A DNA stretch of 64,000 nt, from positions 1 through 64,000 of the forward strand of contig NZ_JAUEPL010000034.1 in assembly GCF_030406405.1 (NCBI RefSeq). Direction: 5' to 3'. This document shows positions 19,650 to 28,492 of the stretch, in pieces. How positions within the stretch are numbered: the first letter of the stretch is position 1; each line of letters begins with the position of its first letter. Under the pieces are notes generated by a model. The model was not told the DNA's origin, did not search any database, and saw only the letters and a program-made list of their open reading frames with translations. The DNA comes from Streptomyces ficellus. Lineage in GTDB: Bacteria; Actinomycetota; Actinomycetes; Streptomycetales; Streptomycetaceae. A program made the translations under genes and the position numbers.

Positions 19650-20633
19650 ATGCACGCGTCTCAGGGGAGAAGCGCCGGCCTGGGACTCGCCCTGGCCTCG
19701 GCGTTCGCATTCGGTGGATCAGGTGTCGCGGCCAAGCCGCTGATCGAGGCGGGGCTCGACCCGCTGCACGTGGTGTGGCTACGGGTGGCCGGCGCCGCGC
19801 TCGTCATGCTGCCCGTGGCGTGGCGCCACCGCGATCTGTTGCGCCGCAGGCCCGCGCTGCTGGCCGGCTTCGGACTGCTCGCCGTCGCGGGCGTACAGGC
19901 CTGCTACTTCGCGGCCATCTCCCGTATCCCCGTCGGGGTCGCGCTGCTCATCGAGTACCTCGCCCCGGCGCTCGTGCTCGGGTGGGTGCGGTTCGTGCAG
20001 CGCCGGCCCGTGACGCGCGCCGCGGCGCTGGGTGTGGTCCTCGCGGTCGGCGGGCTCGCCTGCGTCGTGGAGGTGTGGTCCGGGCTGAGCTTCGACGCGG
20101 TCGGGCTGCTGCTCGCACTGGGCGCCGCCTGCTGCCAGGTCGGCTACTTCGTCCTCTCCGACCAGGGCGGCGACGGCTCGCAGCCCGCCGATCCGCTCGG
20201 TGTCATCGCGTACGGGCTGCTCTTCGGCACGATCGTCCTCACCGTCGTCGCCCGGCCATGGGGCATGGACTGGTCCGTGCTGGCCGGCGGCGCCGACATG
20301 GGCGGCACCATGGCTCCGGCCTGGCTGCTGCTCGGGTGGGTCGTCCTGATCGCCACCGTCCTCGCGTACGTCACCGGTGTCATCTCCGTACGCAGGCTCT
20401 CCCCGCAGGTGGCGGGCGTGGTCGCGTGTCTGGAGGCGGTCATCGCCACCGTGCTGGCGTGGGTCCTGCTCAAGGAGCACCTGTCGGCGCCGCAGATCCT
20501 GGGCGGGGCGGTGGTGCTCCTCGGCGCCTTCATCGCCCAGTCGTCGGCGCCCAAGGCGCCGTCCGGGCCGGTGGCCGGGTCGGAGCAGGTGGTGCCCGAG
20601 GGGGAGTTGTCGGCCGGACGGACCACCACGTAA
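19650..20633 (+). CDS. EamA/DMT family exporter
   Basis: This 327-aa protein has ten predicted membrane helices in two EamA halves. The first begins LGLALASAFAFGGSGVAAKP and the second contains VAYVTGVISVRRLSPQVAGV followed by CLEAVIATVLAWVLLKE. Family members export amino acids or metabolites. It is the first of two adjacent DMT genes, followed after 201 bases by a more distant paralogue. Confidence 0.9.
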   Translation: MHASQGRSAGLGLALASAFAFGGSGVAAKPLIEAGLDPLHVVWLRVAGAALVMLPVAWRHRDLLRRRPALLAGFGLLAVAGVQACYFAAISRIPVGVALLIEYLAPALVLGWVRFVQRRPVTRAAALGVVLAVGGLACVVEVWSGLSFDAVGLLLALGAACCQVGYFVLSDQGGDGSQPADPLGVIAYGLLFGTIVLTVVARPWGMDWSVLAGGADMGGTMAPAWLLLGWVVLIATVLAYVTGVISVRRLSPQVAGVVACLEAVIATVLAWVLLKEHLSAPQILGGAVVLLGAFIAQSSAPKAPSGPVAGSEQVVPEGELSAGRTTT

Positions 20634-20643
20634 GGTGACGATC

Positions 20644-20679
20644 ATGCATTCGACCGTACTTCCGCCGCCTGCCGCGTAA
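20644..20679 (+). promoter_or_regulatory. Possible 11-codon leader peptide with PPP motif
   Basis: The short frame MHSTVLPPPAA lies 11 bases after the exporter stop. Its TAA sits in the loop of a hairpin, CCGCG-TAA-CGCGG. Three consecutive prolines can stall ribosomes. It may attenuate the exporter gene at 20835; the evidence is structural only. Confidence 0.3.
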
Positions 20680-20834
20680 CGCGGGCGGCACCCCCTACCG
20701 GTTCGGGGCTCCTGAGGTCCTGAACCCGTACTCCTGCTCCTGACGAAGACCGGCCCGGGCAGTCCCCGGGCGGTTCGTCGCTGCCCGCGTGCGGAGTCGA
20801 GCGGCCAACCATCGGTCTTCCACGGAGAAGTCAC

Positions 20835-21803
20835 GTGTCGAATTCCTCCTCCGCGTCCACAGGTATGTCTGTCGGGCGGAGTCTCTTCTATCTCATCGTC
20901 GCCGGAGTCGCGTGGGGGACCGCGGGGGCCGCGGCCTCCGTCGTGTTCGCGATCAGTGACCTCGGTCCCCTGGCCCTGTCCTTCTGGCGCTGCGCCGGCG
21001 GACTCGCGCTGCTGCTCGCCGCGCTGGCCGTGCGGCGTGGCCGCGGCGCTCCGGCGAGGCCCGCCGAACCGCGCGGGCGGCGGGTGCTGCGCGTCCTCGG
21101 TACGGGGATCGGCCTCACCGTCTTCCAGAGCGCCTACTTCGCCGCCGTCGAGGCGACCGGCCTGGCGGTCGGCACCGTCGTCACCCTGGGCGCCGGACCC
21201 GTGCTCATCGCGCTCGGCGCGCGGCTGACCATGGGCGAGCGGCTCGGGGCCGGCGGTGTCACGGCGGTCGCTGGCGCCCTGGCCGGACTCGCCGTGCTGG
21301 TGCTCGGCGGTGAGGCTGGGACCGTGCGGCCCGCGGGGGTGGGCCTCGCGCTGCTGTCGGCCGCCGCGTATGCCGCGATCACGCTGTCCACGCGGTGGCT
21401 TGGGCGGGACGGCGGCGGCGCCGACCCGCTGACCACAAGCACCTGGGCCTTCGCGGTGGGCGCGGTCGGGCTGCTGCCGATGGCGGCGGCCGAGGGGCTC
21501 GTCCCGCAGACCGCCGACCTCGCGACGGTGGTCGGGCTGCTGGCGTACGTGGCGGCTGTGCCGACCGCCCTGGCGTACGCGCTGTACTTCGCCGGCGCGG
21601 CCGTGGTGAGGGCCGCGACCGTCTCGGTGATCATGCTCCTGGAGCCGGTGAGCGCGGCCCTCATCGCGGTCACGGTGCTCGACGAGCGGCTGACCACGGC
21701 CACGGTCGCGGGCACGCTGCTGCTGCTCACGGCGGTGGCCGGGCTGGCGGTCGCCGAGGCGCGCCTCGCGGCGGGACGAGGGCGGGCGGAGGCGGTGGCC
21801 TGA
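20835..21803 (+). CDS. EamA/DMT family exporter, second
   Basis: This 322-aa protein has ten membrane helices and two EamA repeats. The first has LIVAGVAWGTAGAAASVVFA and LTVFQSAYFAAVEATG. The second has ALAYALYFAGAAVVRAATVS and a helix ending IMLLEPVSAALIAV. The GTG 20835 start follows CACGGAGAAG. It is likely an efflux carrier for a small metabolite. It lies in line with the exporter at 19650, but the proteins are clearly different in sequence. Confidence 0.9.
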   Translation: MSNSSSASTGMSVGRSLFYLIVAGVAWGTAGAAASVVFAISDLGPLALSFWRCAGGLALLLAALAVRRGRGAPARPAEPRGRRVLRVLGTGIGLTVFQSAYFAAVEATGLAVGTVVTLGAGPVLIALGARLTMGERLGAGGVTAVAGALAGLAVLVLGGEAGTVRPAGVGLALLSAAAYAAITLSTRWLGRDGGGADPLTTSTWAFAVGAVGLLPMAAAEGLVPQTADLATVVGLLAYVAAVPTALAYALYFAGAAVVRAATVSVIMLLEPVSAALIAVTVLDERLTTATVAGTLLLLTAVAGLAVAEARLAAGRGRAEAVA

Positions 21804-21842
21804 GTGCCCTGTGGCGCGGGGCCGGTGGCCTGAGCGTCCAGT

Positions 21843-21878
21843 GGCGCGGGGCGGGGGCGTGTTCCCCCGCCCCGCGCC
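21843..21878. terminator. Strong hairpin between EamA and PPOX genes
   Basis: A perfect 15-bp stem (21843-21857 with 21864-21878, loop CGTGTT) lies between convergent genes. Confidence 0.85.
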
Positions 21879-21929
21879 GTACCGAAACCCGGCCCGGGCC
21901 CCGAGGCCCTGGGGCCCGAGGCCCCGGGG

Positions 21930-22604
21930 TCAGAGGGCGGTGAGGTAGTCGGGGAGGGCGATGGCCGGGTCGAGGTCGGCGGCCGGAATGGGCGTGCCGT
22001 AGGCGCTGGTGAGCGGCAGGACGCCCGTCCAGTGAGGAAGCGTGAGGTCCTCCGGGTCGTCGCTCGGGCCGCCGGTGCGGAGCTTGGCGGACACCTCCGC
22101 GAGGTCGAGGCGGAGGACCGCGGTGGCGGCCAGTTCCTTGGCGTTGGCCGGGCGCGAGTCGCGGGAGCGGCCCGGGACGACATGGTCGACCAGGGCGTCG
22201 AGCGCGGTGCGCTTCTCGTCGGGGTCCGTGACCTGGTGGGCGGTGCCGTGGACCACGACCGAGCGGTAGTTGATGGAGTGGTGGAAGGCGGAGCGGGCCA
22301 GGACCAGGCCGTCGACGTGGGTGACGGTCAGGCAGACGGCCAGGCCGGGTTCCGGCTCGCCCGCCATGCGCAGCGGGCGCGAGCCGGTGGAGCCGTGGAC
22401 GTAGAGGCGCTCGCCGACCCGGCCGTACAGGGTGGGCAGGACGACCGGCGCGCCGTCGCGGACGAAGCCGAGGTGGCAGACGTACGCCTCGTCGAGTATC
22501 GCGTGCACCAGGGCGCGGTCGTAGGAGGCCCTGTCGCGGGAGCGGGTGGGGACGGTGCGGTCGGTCGGCTCGTAGGACGCCTCGGCCACGGTGGTCTCCG
22601 GCAT
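21930..22604 (-). CDS. Pyridoxamine 5'-phosphate oxidase family (FMN-binding) protein
   Basis: This protein of about 224 aa has a split-barrel FMN fold: AILDEAYVCHLGFVRDGAPV, VLPTLYGRVGERLYVHGSTG, SAFHHSINYRSVVVHGTAH. It is of the general PPOX class rather than the true PdxH. ATG 22604 has GGAG at the right distance. It is divergently transcribed from a MocR-type gene, a common pairing for vitamin B6-linked control. Confidence 0.87.
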   Translation of the reverse strand: MPETTVAEASYEPTDRTVPTRSRDRASYDRALVHAILDEAYVCHLGFVRDGAPVVLPTLYGRVGERLYVHGSTGSRPLRMAGEPEPGLAVCLTVTHVDGLVLARSAFHHSINYRSVVVHGTAHQVTDPDEKRTALDALVDHVVPGRSRDSRPANAKELAATAVLRLDLAEVSAKLRTGGPSDDPEDLTLPHWTGVLPLTSAYGTPIPAADLDPAIALPDYLTAL

Positions 22605-22616
22605 TGCGTACTCCAT

Positions 22617-22628
22617 TGCACTAGTGCA
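22617..22628. promoter_or_regulatory. Palindrome in PPOX/MocR intergenic region
   Basis: The perfect 12-bp palindrome TGCACTAGTGCA sits in the 35-base gap between the two divergent starts. It is flanked by an AT-rich ATAAT that could be a -10 element. It is a likely operator for the MocR-type regulator. Confidence 0.65.
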
Positions 22629-22639
22629 TAATCTGGTTT

Positions 22640-23971
22640 GTGCTAGGAGAGTATCGGATCGAGGGCCGTCGCGCATCGGAGATCGCCGCGAGCGTGGAGC
22701 ACGGCGTGGGTACGGGTGCGCTGGAACCGGGCCGACTGCTGCCGCCCATGCGGGAGTTGGCGGCCGCTCTCGGCGTCAACCCCAATACCGTCGCGGCCGC
22801 CTACCGCACCCTGCGCGAGCGCGGGGTGATCGAGACCGCCGGGCGCCGGGGCAGCCGGGTGCGCCCGCGTCCGGCCACCACCGCGCGCGGGGCCATCCGG
22901 ATCGACGCGCCCGCGGGCGTGCGGGACGTGGGGGAGGGCAACCCCGACCCCGCGCTGCTGCCGCCGCTGGGCGACGCGCTGGCCGCCGCCGCGCGGCACA
23001 ACGACGACCGCCCCGCGCTGTACGGCCAGGCGCCCGTGGACGAGGACTTCGAGCGACTCGCCCGCGCCGCGCTGACCGCCGACGGGGTGCCGGACGGGCC
23101 GGTCGCCGTCACGTCCGGTTCGCTGGACGCCGTGGAACGGGTGCTGGCCGCGCACCTGCGACCCGGGGACGCGGTGGCCCTGGAGGACCCCGGGTGGGGC
23201 AGCCTCCTCGACCTCGTACCGGCCCTCGGGCTGAAGCCCGTGCCGGTCGCCCTCGACGACGAGGGGCCGCTGCCGGCCGAGGTGGAGCGGGCGCTCGCCG
23301 CCGGGGCGCGGGCGCTCATCGTGACGTGCCGGGCGCAGAACCCGACGGGCGCGGCGGTGGGCGCGGCGCGGGCGGCCCAGCTGCGGCGGGTCCTGGAGGC
23401 ACGGCCCGGCGTGCTCCTGATCGAGGACGACCACGGGCACGGCTTCGTCGACGTACCGCCGCGTCCGCTGGCGGGCGCGACGCGCCACTGGGCCTTCGTG
23501 CGGTCGGTCGCCAAGGCGTACGGCCCCGATCTACGGGTCGCCGCCCTGACCGGCGACGCGGTCACCGTCGACCGGGTGCTCGGACGGCAGCAGCTCGGGC
23601 CCGGCTGGGTGAGCCGGCTGTTGCAGCGCGCGGTCGCGCACCTGTGGGAGACGGGCGCCGTGGACGCGCGGGCGGTCGCGGCGGCGTACGGGGAGCGGCG
23701 GGACGCGCTCGTACGGGCACTGGGGGAGCGGGGCGTCGAGGCGCGCGGGCGCAGCGGGATGAACGTATGGGTGCCGGTGGCCGACGAGACCGGGGCGGTG
23801 GCGCGCCTGCTGCACGCGGGGTGGGCGGTCGCGCCGGGAGCACGGTTCCGGCTGGCCGCCGGGCCGGGCGTACGGATCACCGTCTCCGGCCTGCCGGTGG
23901 CGGACATCGGACCGCTCGCCGACGCGGTGACGGCGGCGGTCGGCCCGGTCGCGGCGCGCAGTTACGGCTGA
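22640..23971 (+). CDS. MocR/PdxR-type regulator (GntR HTH fused to aminotransferase)
   Basis: This 443-aa fusion has residues 1-75 as a GntR winged helix (RLLPPMRELAAALGVNPNTV then AAAYRTLRERGVIETAGRRG), and the rest as a fold-type-I aminotransferase. That part has the PLP-lysine region FVRSVAKAYGPDLRVAALTG and the NPTG motif in CRAQNPTGAAVG. Such proteins sense PLP or an amino substrate and regulate neighbouring genes, here probably the divergent PPOX gene. GTG 22640 leaves almost no leader, so the message may be nearly leaderless. Confidence 0.9.
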   Translation: MLGEYRIEGRRASEIAASVEHGVGTGALEPGRLLPPMRELAAALGVNPNTVAAAYRTLRERGVIETAGRRGSRVRPRPATTARGAIRIDAPAGVRDVGEGNPDPALLPPLGDALAAAARHNDDRPALYGQAPVDEDFERLARAALTADGVPDGPVAVTSGSLDAVERVLAAHLRPGDAVALEDPGWGSLLDLVPALGLKPVPVALDDEGPLPAEVERALAAGARALIVTCRAQNPTGAAVGAARAAQLRRVLEARPGVLLIEDDHGHGFVDVPPRPLAGATRHWAFVRSVAKAYGPDLRVAALTGDAVTVDRVLGRQQLGPGWVSRLLQRAVAHLWETGAVDARAVAAAYGERRDALVRALGERGVEARGRSGMNVWVPVADETGAVARLLHAGWAVAPGARFRLAAGPGVRITVSGLPVADIGPLADAVTAAVGPVAARSYG

Positions 23972-24060
23972 GGCCATCGCCGGACTTGGGCCGCTCTGGG
24001 TCAGGGCCGAGGCGCCGCCGCGTCATGGTTGAGGCGCGGCGTTACGGCTGAGGCGCGGCG

Positions 24061-25029
24061 TTACGGCTGAGGTGCCGCCGGCCTCGGGCGGTTCTGGGTG
24101 AGGGCCGCTCCCGCCAGCACGATCAGCGCGCCGACCGGCGTGTTCCAGGTGAGGCCCTCGTTCAGGAGGGTGACGCCGGCGGCGGTGGCGATGACCGGGA
24201 TGAAGTAGGTGACCATCTGGCCGGTGGTCGGACCGACCTCGGCGACGATCCCGTACTGGAGCAGTACGGCCAGGCCCGTACCGAGCGTGCCCAGGGCTAC
24301 CACCGCGAGCAGCGGGAGGACCGGGAAGGTGGTCGGCCAGGTGGTGAACAGCGGGGTCACCACCGCCAGTTGCAGCGTGGCCAGCAGGAGCTGCGCGCCG
24401 GTCAGCGAGAGGTGCGACTCGCTGCGGCCGGCGAGCGTACGGCGCACGTAGATCCAGCCGATCGGGTAGCTGAGCGAGGCGAGCAGGGCCATCACGGTCC
24501 CGGTGACGTCCAGCCCGGAGAAGCCCTGCCAGGCACCCAGCACGGTCAGGACACCGATGAAGCCGATCCCGAGACCCGCCACCCGGCGGCGCGTGGGGCG
24601 GTCCTCCGAGAGGGCGACCAGGGACAGCGCCATGCCCCACAGCGGCGAGGTGGCGTTGCAGATACCGGCGAGCGTGGACGGGATGGTCAGCTCGGCGTAC
24701 GCGAAGAGCGAGAACGGCAGCGCGTTGAGGAAGAACGCGGCCACCGTCAGATGCCCCCAGGTGCGCGCGCCGCGCGGCAGCCCCGCCTTCCTCACCGCCA
24801 TGGCAACCGCCAGGACGCCCGTACCGAACAGCAGCCGACCGAAGGTGACCTGGAAGGGGGCGTACGCCTGGGTCGCCACCTTGATGAGGAGGAAGCTGAA
24901 CCCCCAGATGAGGGAGAGCACCGCGAAGCGGATACGCCAGTCGATGCTGCGGCGGGGTGCGGGCGGCGCACCTGCGTGCCTCCGGGGCGGGGTGGCGGGC
25001 AGCGAACGGGAAGAGGTTGCGGTGCTCAT
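24061..25029 (-). CDS. EamA/DMT family exporter, third
   Basis: This protein of about 322 aa has a basic N-terminus followed by ten membrane helices. Segments such as SLIWGFSFLLIKVATQAYAP, FNATSPLWGMALSLVALSEDR-like ICNATSPLWGMAL and GQMVTYFIPVIATAAGV are typical. ATG 25029 lies 9 bases after AAGG; GTG 25038 is an alternative. It is divergent from a LysR gene, which probably controls it. This pairing usually indicates inducible metabolite export. Confidence 0.88.
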   Translation of the reverse strand: MSTATSSRSLPATPPRRHAGAPPAPRRSIDWRIRFAVLSLIWGFSFLLIKVATQAYAPFQVTFGRLLFGTGVLAVAMAVRKAGLPRGARTWGHLTVAAFFLNALPFSLFAYAELTIPSTLAGICNATSPLWGMALSLVALSEDRPTRRRVAGLGIGFIGVLTVLGAWQGFSGLDVTGTVMALLASLSYPIGWIYVRRTLAGRSESHLSLTGAQLLLATLQLAVVTPLFTTWPTTFPVLPLLAVVALGTLGTGLAVLLQYGIVAEVGPTTGQMVTYFIPVIATAAGVTLLNEGLTWNTPVGALIVLAGAALTQNRPRPAAPQP

Positions 25030-25064
25030 GCCGAACACCTTGGCGGTCAGCCATGTCGTAGGAC

Positions 25065-25092
25065 AAGCGAATTATGCTTGGGGTGTTCGCTT
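25065..25092. promoter_or_regulatory. LysR-type operator between exporter and lysR genes
   Basis: AAGCGAA (25065-25071) and its exact complement TTCGCTT (25086-25092) are separated by 14 bases in the 75-base divergent gap. This is where a LysR-family binding site is expected. Confidence 0.6.
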
Positions 25093-25104
25093 AGCATTGC
25101 TTAC

Positions 25105-26010
25105 ATGTTGAACCTGGAGCGCCTGCGGACCCTGGACGCCCTCGCCCGGCACGGCTCGGTGAGCGGCGCGGCGGACGGTCTGCACGTGACGACCTCGGCG
25201 GTCTCGCAGCAACTCGCCAAGCTGGAGCGGGAGGTGGGGCAGCAGCTGGTGGCGAAGAACGGGCGCGGGGTGCGGCTGACCGACGCCGGCCGTCTGCTCG
25301 CCGACCACGCGGCGCGCATCCTGTCCCAGGTGGAGCTGGCGCAGGCGGATATCGAGGCGCAGCGCGGCCAGGTGGTGGGCGAGGTGCGGCTGGCCGGGTT
25401 CCCGACGGCGGCGCGCGGGCTGTTCCCAGGGGCCGTTCGCGCGCTGCGGAGGGACCACCCCGACCTCGCCGTCCGCACCAGCGAGCTGGAGCCCGAGCAC
25501 GGAATCCGGCACGTGATGCGCGGCGACATGGACCTGGCGGTGGTGCTGGACTGGAGCAACAAGCGGCTGCCGGTCCCGGCCGGGCTGGCCAGGGAGCACC
25601 TGCTGGACGACGCCGCCGATGTGGCGCTGCCCGCCGGCCATCCCCTCGCGGGACGGGCGCAGCTCGATCTGGAGGAGCTCGCGCACGAGGAGTGGGTGTC
25701 CTGGCCGGAGGGCGAATTCTGTTACGAGTGGCTGATGTTCACGTTGCGCTCGAAGGGCATCGAACCACGGATCGCGCATCTGGCCGGGGAGCACCATACG
25801 CAACTGGCCCTCATCCAGGCGGGGCTGGGGGTCTGTGTCACGCCGCGGCTGGGGCGGGGGGCCGTACCGGAGGGCGTCGTCCTCGTGCCCGTACGCCATC
25901 AGATGCGGCGCCACATCCACGCGGTGTGGCGGACGGACGCGGACCGGCGCCCGTCGATCAGGGCGGCGGTGGCGGCGCTTCGGGAGGTGGGGCGGTCGGT
26001 GAGCAGCTGA
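25105..26010 (+). CDS. LysR-family transcriptional regulator
   Basis: This 301-aa protein has an N-terminal helix-turn-helix (MLNLERLRTLDALARHGSVS, TTSAVSQQLAKLEREVGQQL) and a periplasmic-binding-like effector domain (LAGFPTAARGLFPGAVRALR; GEHHTQLALIQAGLGVCVTP). ATG 25105 is 75 bases from the divergent EamA exporter, its probable target. The effector ligand is unknown, but it is likely the exported compound. Confidence 0.92.
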   Translation: MLNLERLRTLDALARHGSVSGAADGLHVTTSAVSQQLAKLEREVGQQLVAKNGRGVRLTDAGRLLADHAARILSQVELAQADIEAQRGQVVGEVRLAGFPTAARGLFPGAVRALRRDHPDLAVRTSELEPEHGIRHVMRGDMDLAVVLDWSNKRLPVPAGLAREHLLDDAADVALPAGHPLAGRAQLDLEELAHEEWVSWPEGEFCYEWLMFTLRSKGIEPRIAHLAGEHHTQLALIQAGLGVCVTPRLGRGAVPEGVVLVPVRHQMRRHIHAVWRTDADRRPSIRAAVAALREVGRSVSS

Positions 26011-26262
26011 GGGGTCGTGGCGGTCGGCGGCCATGGTGGCCGGCCGCCACGGAGCACGGCGCGGTGCACCTCGGCCATACGGTGGTGGTCCCGGCCGGCA
26101 CCATCGTGGAGGCCTTTCGTCCGACCGCGCCCCCGCGATGGACCGCAACACGTCGTGCCGGCGGCCACGGTCACCGCCACGGACGACGGCCTCGGCTGCC
26201 GCAGCGTCCGCGTCCGCGCCCACGTCCACGACCGGACCGCGACCGGGACCGCCACCTCACCG

Positions 26263-26742
26263 TCATGCGAGCTTGATCGAGTCGCCATCGACCGTGATGC
26301 GCGCGGCAGGCAGCGGCGAGGTCGCCGGACCGGCCTTGACGCTGCCGTCCGTCGCGTCGAACTGACTGCCGTGACAGGGGCAGTTGATGACCCCGTCGGC
26401 GACGTCCTTGACCGCGCAGCCCGCGTGCGTGCATGTGGCCGAGAACGCCTTGAACTCACCCGCTCTCGGCTGGGTCACCACGACCTTGCCGACCACCTTG
26501 CCGCCGCCCTCGGGAATGTCGGCCGTCTTCGCCAGCACCTGGCCCCCGCCGCCGCCCCCCGTGCTCCCGCCGGTCCCCGCCCCCGTCGTGCCCCCGGCCG
26601 CCGGTTGCCCGGCAGCGGACCCGGCCGGGCTGTCCGGGCCTCCGCACGCGGTGAGCACGGCCGCCAGCCCCGCCCCGCCCGCCGCCGCCGCGACGACGGT
26701 GCGGCGCGCCACTGCCCTGCTGGTCCCCTGCGATCCGGTCAT
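26263..26742 (-). CDS. Rieske [2Fe-2S] protein, exported lipoprotein
   Basis: This 159-aa protein begins with a Tat-like signal (RRTVVAAAAGGAGL) and a lipobox ending LTAC. A Gly/Ala-rich linker follows, then a compact Rieske domain with CTHAGC and CPCHGSQF, the two His/Cys pairs that hold the cluster. The end is VDGDSIKLA. It is probably folded in the cytoplasm, exported by Tat and tethered outside. It is a small single-domain Rieske protein rather than a bc1 subunit; the electron partner is unknown. Confidence 0.9.
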   Translation of the reverse strand: MTGSQGTSRAVARRTVVAAAAGGAGLAAVLTACGGPDSPAGSAAGQPAAGGTTGAGTGGSTGGGGGGQVLAKTADIPEGGGKVVGKVVVTQPRAGEFKAFSATCTHAGCAVKDVADGVINCPCHGSQFDATDGSVKAGPATSPLPAARITVDGDSIKLA

Positions 26743-26892
26743 TCGGGTTCCCTTCCCCTTCCACGGTGGTCACAACGTCACCCTGGAGTACGAGGCGACA
26801 GGGCGGGGCGTTCACCCGCTCACGCACCTCTATGACCGCGACGTAAGCCGGGAGGATGCGCTCCAAACCCATCGCGACCCGCTGTGTCACGC

Positions 26893-27112
26893 CCTTGAGC
26901 GCAGTTCGACATGCACGATCACTACGCCTCTGTGCCGTTCGTTGTACCGGTGAAGGTGGCCGGCGGCCTCTGGCGCCGTACCTCGTGCCCACCAGCTGAT
27001 TGCCTTCGAGCCCCGTCGTATGCATGGCGGCATCAAGCCCTTCCGGTACCTGCGGTTGTACTCCGCGATGCTTCGAGCGATCGGGCACAAGTGGCGGGCG
27101 GGTGTCGGCTAA
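26893..27112 (+). pseudogene. Unidentified decayed coding fragment
   Basis: Between the Rieske and lipase genes one frame reads MHDHYASVPFVVPVKVAGGL. A second frame then continues QLIAFEPRRMHGGIKPFRYL, followed by RLYSAMLRAIGHKWRAGVG and TAA (26993-27112). The two parts look like one protein broken by frameshifts near 26975-26993. I do not recognise the family. The rest of the 26743-27413 gap shows no gene. Confidence 0.35.
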
Positions 27113-27283
27113 AGGAGCGGGGGAGTAATCGCCAATCATCCGAGGGTTGACAGGCGAGTAACATCCGCGCAAAATCGCCGCACCGCACGACATTGCCGAA
27201 CGGTGTTCGGGTCTGGTCCTCAAGGGAGCCAGCCCCCGCGCCCCGGCGAACGGCCGCGAAACAGCGCCGTTCTCCCGGGGCAG

Positions 27284-27355
27284 CCGGACACGGCTCCCGC
27301 CCCGGACATGGCTCCCGACCCGGACACCGCTCGCGAGCCGGACATGGCTCCCGAC
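27284..27355. repeat. 18-nt tandem repeat, four copies
   Basis: Units of the form CCGGACATGGCTCCCGAC are repeated four times with a few changes, about 60 bases upstream of the first lipase gene. The role is unknown. Confidence 0.85.
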
Positions 27356-27413
27356 GAACCGCCGCAGTCACCACTGTGGTTCCCGATCCCGTTCGCCTCA
27401 GAAGGACACCCCC

Positions 27414-28235
27414 GTGTCGAGACTGCGCTCCATCCTGACCGCCGCCGCTCTCGCGGTCACCGCAACCGTCGCCTCCCCCCTTCCCTCCGCCGTCGGCGAC
27501 ACCACCGACGTCTCTCCGCCGGGCGCCAATGACTGGTCCTGCAAGCCCGGTGCCGAGCACCCGGATCCGGTCGTTCTCGTACACGGCACGTTCGAGAACA
27601 TGGCCAAGAACTGGCCGACGCTCAGCCCCAAGCTGAAGAGCGAGGGGTACTGCGTCTTCGCGCTGAACTACGGTGGCAACGCCATGGGGCCCATCGCCGA
27701 GTCGGCGAAGGAACTCGATTCGTTCGTCGACGCGGTACTCGGGGCGACCGGCGCGCGCAAGGTCGACCTTGTCGGCCACAGCCAGGGCGGAATGATGCCC
27801 CGCTACTACATCAAGAACCTCGGCGGCGCGACGAAGGTCGACGACCTGGTCGGGATAGTTCCGTCGAACCACGGGACGGAGACCGTGCTCGTACGGCCTG
27901 CCGGTCTGGAGAACGCGGCCTGCCCGGCGTGTGACGAACAACAGGCGGGCTCGGAGTTCCTGACCGGCCTCAACGCCAAGGACGAGACGCCGGCCGGTCC
28001 TGACTACACCGTCGTCACCACCAGGTATGACGAGGTCGTCACGCCCTACACCAGCGCCTTCCTGGACGGATCGGCCCGCGAGGTCACCAATGTCACGCTC
28101 CAGGACGCGTGCCCGCTGAATGTCATCGAGCACGACCAGGCGCCCAACGACCCGGTGGTCCACCAGTGGGTCCTGCACGCGCTGGAGCGTACGGGTCCGG
28201 CCGACCAGACCTTCCGGCCCTCCTGCGTCGCCTGA
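27414..28235 (+). CDS. Secreted class-2 lipase (alpha/beta hydrolase)
   Basis: This 273-aa protein has a signal peptide ending near SPLPSAVGD. The alpha/beta hydrolase core shows the oxyanion-region DPVVLVHGTFENMAKNW, the nucleophile elbow GHSQGG, and a conserved PSNHGTE. Cysteines near both ends suggest disulfides. It belongs to the Lipase_2-type family of Streptomyces secreted triacylglycerol lipases and esterases. GTG 27414 follows AGAAGGA. A second, shorter lipase follows after 257 bases, so the pair may be co-expressed. Confidence 0.9.
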   Translation: MSRLRSILTAAALAVTATVASPLPSAVGDTTDVSPPGANDWSCKPGAEHPDPVVLVHGTFENMAKNWPTLSPKLKSEGYCVFALNYGGNAMGPIAESAKELDSFVDAVLGATGARKVDLVGHSQGGMMPRYYIKNLGGATKVDDLVGIVPSNHGTETVLVRPAGLENAACPACDEQQAGSEFLTGLNAKDETPAGPDYTVVTTRYDEVVTPYTSAFLDGSAREVTNVTLQDACPLNVIEHDQAPNDPVVHQWVLHALERTGPADQTFRPSCVA

Positions 28236-28292
28236 CGAGGACGAGGACGAGGAGAAGGGCGAGGAGGAGGACGAGGAGGAGGACGAGGCAGG
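28236..28292. repeat. Purine-only GAG/GAC low-complexity tract
   Basis: About 55 bases of GAGGAC/GAGGAG-type repeats, nearly all purines on this strand, start immediately after the lipase stop codon. In one frame they would encode an Asp/Glu run. This is not a recognisable terminator. Confidence 0.8.
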
Positions 28293-28492
28293 GGCGGTGG
28301 CGACCGGTCGCGAAGTATTTGGCGCACGCGTCTTGCCATCTGCCGGATACCCGGCAGTAACCTTTCGGCACCCTCGTACGGCACTGGTGCCTTCGGTCTT
28401 TCCGCGACCCGGACGACAGCTGGCTTCACAGCTTCCCCAGCCCGCCGCCCCCCATGGCTGTCCCTGCTCGCCCGGAACTCCGTGAGGTAACC

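Noticed and set aside
27203..27532. 109-codon frame over the repeats upstream of the first lipase
   Set aside because: It overlaps the lipase signal-peptide region in another frame and encodes only the low-complexity repeat. There is no evidence that it is translated.
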